Shown piece after piece: positions 7,647 to 12,066 of a stretch of 12,066 nucleotides of DNA. The stretch is from CAYJOG01 sp964371695 [NCBI: uncultured bacterium]. Lineage in GTDB: Bacteria > CAYJOG01. Under the pieces are notes generated by a model. It did no database searches, was not told where the DNA came from, and saw nothing but the letters and a program-made list of their open reading frames with translations. Numbering within the stretch: position 1 is the first letter of the stretch; every line of letters starts with the position of its first letter. The stretch is taken from assembly GCA_964371695.1 (NCBI GenBank), contig CAYJOG010000039.1, forward strand, positions 1 to 12,066, in the 5' to 3' direction. Made by a program: the position numbers and the translations under genes.

Positions 7647-9197
7647 TTATTTCGCGTATTCCACGGCGGTGAACTCCCGCACCACGTTGACGGCGACGGT
7701 GCCGGGAAAGGTGAGGTCATCGCTGATTTTCTGCGCCAGTCGGCGCGCCAGTTCGGGCATGTCGGCGTCTTTGAAGCGGTGGGGGTTCACATGGGCGCGC
7801 ACCTCGCGCCCGGCGCTGGCCACAAAACCCCGCTCCACCTCTTTAAAGCTGGCCAGGATATTTCTCAGGCCATCCAGGCGTTCAAAATAATTGTCCTTGG
7901 ATTCATAACGCGCACCGGGGCGTGAAGCACTGATGGCGTCGCCCACCTGCACGGCCACGGCTTCCAGCGAGCGGGGTTCTTCCTCAAAGTGGTGATAGGC
8001 CACGGCGTTCACCACCACGTCCGGTTCGTTGAACTGGCGGGTGAGGTCCTGGCCCACCTCGACGTGGCTTTTCTCCAGCTCTACGTTGATGCTTTTGCCC
8101 ACGTCGTGCAAAAGACCGGCACGGCGCGCCAGGGCGGCGTCCAACCCCAGTTCCGAGCAGATGGCTCCCGCCATCATGGCGACCTCCACCGTGTGGCCCA
8201 GAGCGTTCTGGCCAAAACTGGTGCGATATTTCAGCTTGCCCACATAACGCAGCAGTTCGGGATGCACACCGCGCACCCGCACCAGTTCCATGGCTTTTTT
8301 GCCTTCCTCCACCAGGGCTTTTTCGAAATAGGCCGTGGCTTCGTCATAAATGCTGAGAACAATGTCCCGGTCAATCCGCTTTTCTTCAATCAGGCCAATC
8401 AGCGTGAGGCGGGCCAATTCGCTGGCCACCAGGTCCTGACCCTGAATACTCAGATCCCGGCCGTTTTCAAAGGCGGTGATGCGCGCCCCCAGCAGGGTTT
8501 CCACCAGTCCGGTAATGCGCCCGTTGCCGTCTTGCACCAGTTTTTGGGCGGCCTTTTTGGGCAGCTTAAGAGACACACTGCCCGAAAGGTTGTAGGGGTG
8601 TTTGGGCATGCGGGGCAGCACGGTGGAAACAGTGGCTTTGCCGATGCCGGTGGGGGAAGCCTCCAGGGTCTGGATTTCATCCCGCAGACGCTGGGCGGTG
8701 TCTTCTTCCACCTCGGCGCGCAGTGTGCGCACTTTTTCATCCAGCAACTGACGGCGGGTGAGGCCCGCCTGGGCCTCGATGCGCTGCACCAGACCGTCGC
8801 GCAGTTCCCGCAGGGTGCGGCGGCGCTCCAGAAAACTCCGCTCGCGGGTTTTGTATTCCTGAAAGCTTTCTTTCTGCAGAACCTCGCGGGTTTGCAGGCG
8901 TTCCTCCAGAATATCCACCTGGGCCTGACGGTCTGCCAAACTTGCCGAGAGGTCGGTCTCATCCTCGGCCAGTTCTTCTTCCAGTTCGCGGGTCAGGTCT
9001 TCTTCGCTCTGGCGGGCTTCGGCCAGTTCTTCGTGAAACTGCTTTTTGAGCAGCTTCAGGGTGGGGTCTGTATCCAGCGGGCCGGATTCATCGTCCACGG
9101 CAAAAAACTGCTTGCCGAACACCTTCAGCGCAAGCCAGCCCGCGCCAGCCCCCAGCAGCAGGCCACCCAGCCCCATCAACACGGTGGTTCCGTCCAT
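7647..9197 (-). CDS. rny: Ribonuclease Y (membrane-anchored HD-domain endoribonuclease)
   Basis: RNase Y starts bulk mRNA decay in many bacteria and is tethered to the inner face of the cytoplasmic membrane. The 516 residues show the full family order: one N-terminal membrane helix (about 5-27), a long charged coiled coil (about 48-180), a KH-like domain (about 205-270) and an HD hydrolase domain (about 320-430). Key residues are the HD dyad H364-D365 in GLLHDVGKS, H335 in GHTVEVA, H402-H403, D420, and the RNase Y hallmark DAISASRPGAR (420-430). The C-terminus ending in AVEYAK is also family-typical. The KH domain is divergent: where the family usually has a GREG loop, it reads VQDGNGRITG (221-230), so RNA binding there may differ. 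An in-frame TAA lies 9 nt upstream of the ATG at 9197 and no Shine-Dalgarno is visible. The gene heads the minus-strand block and diverges from dapL. Confidence 0.93.
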   Translation of the reverse strand: MDGTTVLMGLGGLLLGAGAGWLALKVFGKQFFAVDDESGPLDTDPTLKLLKKQFHEELAEARQSEEDLTRELEEELAEDETDLSASLADRQAQVDILEERLQTREVLQKESFQEYKTRERSFLERRRTLRELRDGLVQRIEAQAGLTRRQLLDEKVRTLRAEVEEDTAQRLRDEIQTLEASPTGIGKATVSTVLPRMPKHPYNLSGSVSLKLPKKAAQKLVQDGNGRITGLVETLLGARITAFENGRDLSIQGQDLVASELARLTLIGLIEEKRIDRDIVLSIYDEATAYFEKALVEEGKKAMELVRVRGVHPELLRYVGKLKYRTSFGQNALGHTVEVAMMAGAICSELGLDAALARRAGLLHDVGKSINVELEKSHVEVGQDLTRQFNEPDVVVNAVAYHHFEEEPRSLEAVAVQVGDAISASRPGARYESKDNYFERLDGLRNILASFKEVERGFVASAGREVRAHVNPHRFKDADMPELARRLAQKISDDLTFPGTVAVNVVREFTAVEYAK

Positions 9198-9205
9198 CAG
9201 CGCTA

Positions 9206-9276
9206 TTTAACCACAGCAGGCGCGGGTGAACAGGGAAATGTCCTCAAGACTTTGGAGAATGAAGCCTTGGGTTAAA
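9206..9276. repeat. Inverted pair of TTTAACC / GGTTAAA, 57 bp apart
   Basis: A 7-bp perfect inverted match at 9206-9212 and 9270-9276 inside the rny-dapL intergenic region. The spacing is too large for a simple hairpin terminator. The copies could be mirrored -10 elements or paired operator half-sites, or they may be chance. Confidence 0.3.
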
Positions 9277-9312
9277 CTATCGCCGCTTTCGCGCCAGCAC
9301 CCGCTGGGCACC

Positions 9313-9318
9313 AAGGAG
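9313..9318 (+). promoter_or_regulatory. Strong Shine-Dalgarno of dapL
   Basis: AAGGAG, 5 nt before the ATG at 9324. It fixes the dapL start and is the clearest ribosome binding site in the window. Confidence 0.8.
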
Positions 9319-9323
9319 AGTCC

Positions 9324-10502
9324 ATGAAACGCAGCAAACGCCTCAATCGCGTGCCCCCTTACCTGTTCGCCGAAATTGACAAACTCAAGGCCCAGGCCAT
9401 CGCCGAGGGCAAGGATGTCATCAGCTTCGGCATTGGCGACCCAGACCTGCCCACGCCCCCGGAGGTCATCGAAACCCTCACCCGCGAGGCCCACAACGCC
9501 GCCAATCATCAATATCCCAGTTATGAAGGCATGGCTGTTTTTCGCCGTGAGGTGGCGGCGTGGTACATGCGGCGATTTGGTGTGTCGCTGGACCCGGAGA
9601 ACGAGGTGCTGGCCCTGATTGGCAGCAAAGAGGGCATCGCCCACATCAATCTGGGGCTTTTCGACCCAGGCGACACCGTGCTGGTGCCAGACCCCGGTTA
9701 TCCCGTTTATGAAGTGGGGGCGATTCTGGCGGGGGCCGAGCCGGTGCGGTTTCCCCTGACGTTTGAAGACGATTACCGGCCGGATTTCTCAAAAATCCCG
9801 GCGGATGTGGCGGGTGAGGCCAGCGCCATCTGGCTGAACTATCCCAACAACCCCACCAGCAGCATTGTGCCGCTGGCGGTTTATGAAGAAGCCGTGGCTT
9901 TTTGCAAAAAACACAACCTGATTCTGTTGCACGACGCGGCTTATACCGAAGTCTATTTTGACGAGAAAGCCAAACCCGTGAGCGTGATGCAGGTCGCCGG
10001 GGCCAAGGATGTGGCCGTGGAGTTTCACAGCCTGAGCAAAACCGCCAACATGACCGGCTGGCGCATTGGCATGGCCGTGGGCAACGCCGAGGTGCTGCAG
10101 GCGCTGGGCACCATCAAAACCAATGTAGACAGCGGTGTGTTCCAGGCCATTCAGCACGCGGCCATCACGGCGCTGAACCTGCCCGAAAGCACGCAGGCCG
10201 CCATGCGCAAAACCTATCAGGGGCGGCGCGACGCCCTGGCGGCGGGCCTGCGGGAGTTGGGGTTTGAGTTTCACCTGCCCAGGGCCACGTTCTATTTCTG
10301 GGTCAAAAACCCGCCGGGCATCGGCAGCGCGGAGTTCGCCAAAAAAATGCTGGCCGACTGCGCGCTCATCGTCACCCCCGGCACCGGTTATGGCCCCGCC
10401 GGAGAAGGGTTTTTTCGCATGACATTCACCCTGCCCGAAGAGCGCATCCGCCAGGGTATTGACCGTATGAAACAGGCGGGTTATCGCGGAGGTCTGGCAT
10501 AA
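9324..10502 (+). CDS. dapL: LL-diaminopimelate aminotransferase (DapL-type class I/II aminotransferase)
   Basis: DapL converts tetrahydrodipicolinate plus glutamate directly to LL-2,6-diaminopimelate, bypassing the succinylase or acetylase branches of lysine and peptidoglycan synthesis. The 392-residue protein has a family-typical N-terminus (RLNRVPPYLFAEIDKLKAQA, then VISFGIGDPDLPTPPEVIE) and fold-type I PLP residues: Y126 in DPGYPVY, N175 in NYPNNPT, D204 and Y207 in HDAAY, and the PLP lysine K239 in HSLSKTANMTGWRIGMA. A substrate-carboxylate arginine sits near the end in FFRMTF. The usual SKTYNMTGW reads SKTANMTGW here, a minor difference. The start is fixed by AAGGAG. It lies 20 bp upstream of murI on the same strand, so the pair forms a cell-wall precursor unit. 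Related class I aminotransferases (alanine- or aspartate-specific) are a possible alternative, but the N-terminal signature favours DapL. Confidence 0.82.
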   Translation: MKRSKRLNRVPPYLFAEIDKLKAQAIAEGKDVISFGIGDPDLPTPPEVIETLTREAHNAANHQYPSYEGMAVFRREVAAWYMRRFGVSLDPENEVLALIGSKEGIAHINLGLFDPGDTVLVPDPGYPVYEVGAILAGAEPVRFPLTFEDDYRPDFSKIPADVAGEASAIWLNYPNNPTSSIVPLAVYEEAVAFCKKHNLILLHDAAYTEVYFDEKAKPVSVMQVAGAKDVAVEFHSLSKTANMTGWRIGMAVGNAEVLQALGTIKTNVDSGVFQAIQHAAITALNLPESTQAAMRKTYQGRRDALAAGLRELGFEFHLPRATFYFWVKNPPGIGSAEFAKKMLADCALIVTPGTGYGPAGEGFFRMTFTLPEERIRQGIDRMKQAGYRGGLA

Positions 10503-10522
10503 ACCCTGTCTGGGGCCTGGCC

Positions 10523-11356
10523 ATGCAACTGCGTCAATCTCCCATCGGACTGCTCGACAGCGGCGTTGGCGGCTTCACCCTGCTGCGGGAGCTTCAGCGG
10601 GCTTTTCCTGAAGAAGATTTTGTGTATGTGGCCGACACGGCCAATTTCCCTTTGGGGGACAAACCCGAAGAAGACGTGCGCCAGAGCGGCCTGAAACTGG
10701 TGGACGCCCTGGTGCGCCAGGGCTGCAAGCTGATCGTGATTGCCTGCAACACGCTCTCTGGCCTGCTGCTGGATGAAGACCCGGAGGGCAAAACCCAGGT
10801 GCAGCACCTGCGGGTGCCCATTGTGGGCGTCATCAACTACGGCTGCCTTTCGGCGGCCCTTTATGTCAGCCACACATTCAACATCGGCCTCATGGCCACC
10901 CAGCGCACCATCGGCCAGGGCATGTACGAAAAAGCCCTGCAACGGTTTGACCCCACCTTGCAGCTCACCAGTGTCTCGTGCAGCAAGCTGATTCCATTGC
11001 TCGAAGAAGGCCAGTTGGGCAGTCCGGCCACGTTTCATGTGGTGGAGGAAATCGTGGCCCCGCTGCGAGACGCCCAAGTGGACACCATCATCCTTGGCTG
11101 CACCCACCTGCCTTTGGTGCGGGACATCATTCAGGAGGTGGCCGGGGCCTCGGTGACACTCATTGACCCGGCCAAACGCACGGTGGCCGTGGTGCGCAAA
11201 CTGCTGGTGGACAAAGACCTGCTGCGCACCGAACCAGAGCGCACAGGCAACGTGTCATTTTTCAGCAGCGGCGACCCGGAGGCGTTTGCGCCCCGGCTGA
11301 TGATGCTGGACCTGTCCCATCCGGGAGATTTCACCGTGAGGGCGTTGCCGCAATGA
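10523..11356 (+). CDS. murI: Glutamate racemase
   Basis: Cofactor-independent racemase that makes D-glutamate for peptidoglycan. The 277 residues show the family landmarks: IGLLDSGVGG with D12-S13, YVADTANFPLG (35-45), IACNTLSG with catalytic C75, and LGCTHLPL with catalytic C193 next to T194-H195. Both cysteines of the two-base mechanism are present. Two positions that are usually tyrosine are leucine here: FPLG in place of the common PYG (L44), and CTHLPL in place of CTHYPL (L197). The segment VGVINYGCLSAA (101-112) also departs from the common VIEPGA pattern. The protein is therefore a divergent MurI, and an altered Asp/Glu racemase is a weaker alternative. The Shine-Dalgarno is weak. It follows dapL by 20 bp and its TGA overlaps the next gene's ATG. 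Confidence 0.88.
   Translation: MQLRQSPIGLLDSGVGGFTLLRELQRAFPEEDFVYVADTANFPLGDKPEEDVRQSGLKLVDALVRQGCKLIVIACNTLSGLLLDEDPEGKTQVQHLRVPIVGVINYGCLSAALYVSHTFNIGLMATQRTIGQGMYEKALQRFDPTLQLTSVSCSKLIPLLEEGQLGSPATFHVVEEIVAPLRDAQVDTIILGCTHLPLVRDIIQEVAGASVTLIDPAKRTVAVVRKLLVDKDLLRTEPERTGNVSFFSSGDPEAFAPRLMMLDLSHPGDFTVRALPQ
11338..11342 (+). promoter_or_regulatory. Probable Shine-Dalgarno (GAGGG) inside the murI end
   Basis: GAGGG lies 10 nt before the ATG at 11353, within the last codons of murI. It supports the overlapping start of the downstream gene. Confidence 0.4.
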
Positions 11357-12066
11357 ACTGGTTGCTGGCGCTGGGTCTGGTGCTGGCGGCGGTGCTGGGG
11401 TTGGGGGCATGGTGGATTTCGCGACAGTTCCGCATTGGCCTGAAGGCTGCCGGGCAGGCCGCCATGGATGTGCTGTCGGCCACCGACGCCCGTGTTTTTG
11501 CCGAGCTTTTTGCCGGCCCTCTGGTGGAAGGAGCGCGGCCGCTCTCCGCCACCCAGGCGGCCCAGGCGCGGGAAGATTTGTCCACCCGCGTGCGCCACAC
11601 ATTGTTCCGCACGCAGAAAGAGGCCACCGCAGCACTGGGGGAATATTGGACCGGTCTCACCGAAGGCCAGCGCACACTTTGGACCAATGAAGCGGCAGAG
11701 AAGCTTTCTGCCCTGCTGGGCCGGGCCTATTACAGCGGTTTTGTGCTGGGCCAGATGTTTGCCCGCCAGGGCTGGTGGGGGCCGGGGCAGGCCGAGCTGG
11801 CCCTGGGGCCGGAACATGCCAAAGAGGCCTATCTGGCCAGAGTGCAAAAACTTTCGCAGTTTCACCCCTGGATGGAGCCTCTGGTGCGGGAACAATTTGT
11901 GCAGGAGGTTCAGTTGCCCGCCATCCAAGGCTTGTGTGCGGTGTATTTGCAGGACGCAGACGCCGAAATGAAAACGACGCAGGAAAAAAGCCTCCTTTCC
12001 ATTTTTCAGCAGGCCGCTGCCGAGGCGGTGCTCAAGGGCCTGTTCCACGGCATTGAAGTGCAGGAG
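11353..12066 (+). CDS. Membrane-anchored alpha-helical protein of unknown function (3' partial)
   Basis: The frame opens with an ATG that overlaps the murI stop (ATGA) and stays open for 238 codons to the window edge, so the end is missing. The N-terminus is a single hydrophobic segment (about residues 3-22, LLALGLVLAAVLGLGAWWIS) followed by RQFR. This suggests either a membrane anchor or an uncleaved signal, with the rest in the periplasm if the helix is N-in. The remainder is alanine-, leucine-, glutamine- and glutamate-rich and probably all helical, with several tryptophans (EYWTGL, RTLWTNE, QGWWGPGQ). One cysteine (in IQGLCAVY) is seen after the anchor. I recognise no family. The overlap and a GAGGG site upstream point to translational coupling with murI, and thus to an envelope-related role, which is inference. 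An opposite-strand frame covers the same bases but has the look of a shadow. Confidence 0.7.
   Translation, partial: MNWLLALGLVLAAVLGLGAWWISRQFRIGLKAAGQAAMDVLSATDARVFAELFAGPLVEGARPLSATQAAQAREDLSTRVRHTLFRTQKEATAALGEYWTGLTEGQRTLWTNEAAEKLSALLGRAYYSGFVLGQMFARQGWWGPGQAELALGPEHAKEAYLARVQKLSQFHPWMEPLVREQFVQEVQLPAIQGLCAVYLQDADAEMKTTQEKSLLSIFQQAAAEAVLKGLFHGIEVQE

Larger units (their letters stand above)
9198..9323. promoter_or_regulatory. Divergent promoter region between rny and dapL
   Basis: This is the only head-to-head gap in the window (126 bp), so promoters for both blocks are expected here. Two inverted copies of TTTAACC lie at 9206-9212 and 9270-9276. Each gives a TTAAAT- or TTAAAC-like -10 element pointing toward its gene. 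On the minus strand TTAAAT ends 7 nt before the rny ATG; on the plus strand the copy lies about 47 nt before dapL. No good -35 match is found for either, so the promoter assignment is tentative. Confidence 0.4.

Noticed and set aside
6512-7672. A 386-codon plus-strand frame opposite the LOG-family gene
   Set aside because: Shadow of a gene with the intact PGGFGTMDE signature; no ribosome site and no recognisable motif.
7586-7720. An upstream start for the LOG-family protein at 7720
   Set aside because: The extension overlaps the rny coding region and is proline/serine-rich without domain character; the ATG at 7585 fits the domain start.
7989-9275. A 428-codon plus-strand frame opposite rny
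   Set aside because: Same His/Gln/Phe-rich shadow composition; the opposite frame is a full-length RNase Y.
11131-12048. A 305-codon minus-strand frame over the murI end and the following gene
   Set aside because: It crosses into conserved MurI coding sequence, is low in recognisable structure, and the plus-strand frame has an ATGA overlap, an upstream GAGGG and a clean membrane anchor.

Overview
The window looks like part of the chromosome of a Gram-negative bacterium with moderately high GC. An LptF/LptG-type permease implies an outer membrane with lipopolysaccharide. An LL-diaminopimelate aminotransferase (DapL) together with RNase Y argues against a typical enterobacterium-like gammaproteobacterium. 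A deltaproteobacterial-grade, Nitrospinota/Nitrospirota-like or related lineage would fit, but I cannot place it more precisely. I see no mobile element, tRNA, rRNA, CRISPR array or prophage sign, and coding density is very high.

Layout: (1) Positions 3-1865 (+) hold the 3' part of a multi-pass GT-C/ArnT-like membrane glycosyltransferase with a C-terminal TPR domain. Its real start lies upstream of the window. (2) A four-gene minus-strand block runs from 9197 down to 1878: RNase Y, a LOG-family phosphoribohydrolase-like protein with an extra C-terminal domain, an LptF/LptG permease starting at TTG, and a 1145-residue two-enzyme fusion. The fusion joins a class III PLP aminotransferase to an acyl-ACP/CoA reductase (AAR)-like aldehyde-forming domain. 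The glycosyltransferase and the fusion gene end tail to tail with only 12 bp between stops. (3) A 126-bp divergent intergenic region separates this block from a plus-strand block: dapL, murI and a 3'-truncated membrane-anchored protein of unknown function whose ATG overlaps the murI stop.

How they fit together: dapL and murI supply the two unusual amino acids of the peptidoglycan stem, LL-DAP (the precursor of meso-DAP) and D-glutamate. The LptF/G permease and the glycosyltransferase also point to envelope assembly. The most notable gene is the aminotransferase-reductase fusion, which keeps the PLP lysine and the AAR-type catalytic cysteine. In one polypeptide it could reduce an acyl thioester to a fatty aldehyde and transaminate this to a fatty amine. 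That activity, and any link to an amino-lipid of the envelope, is inference. The remaining genes are largely ordinary housekeeping genes with some sequence oddities, noted below.
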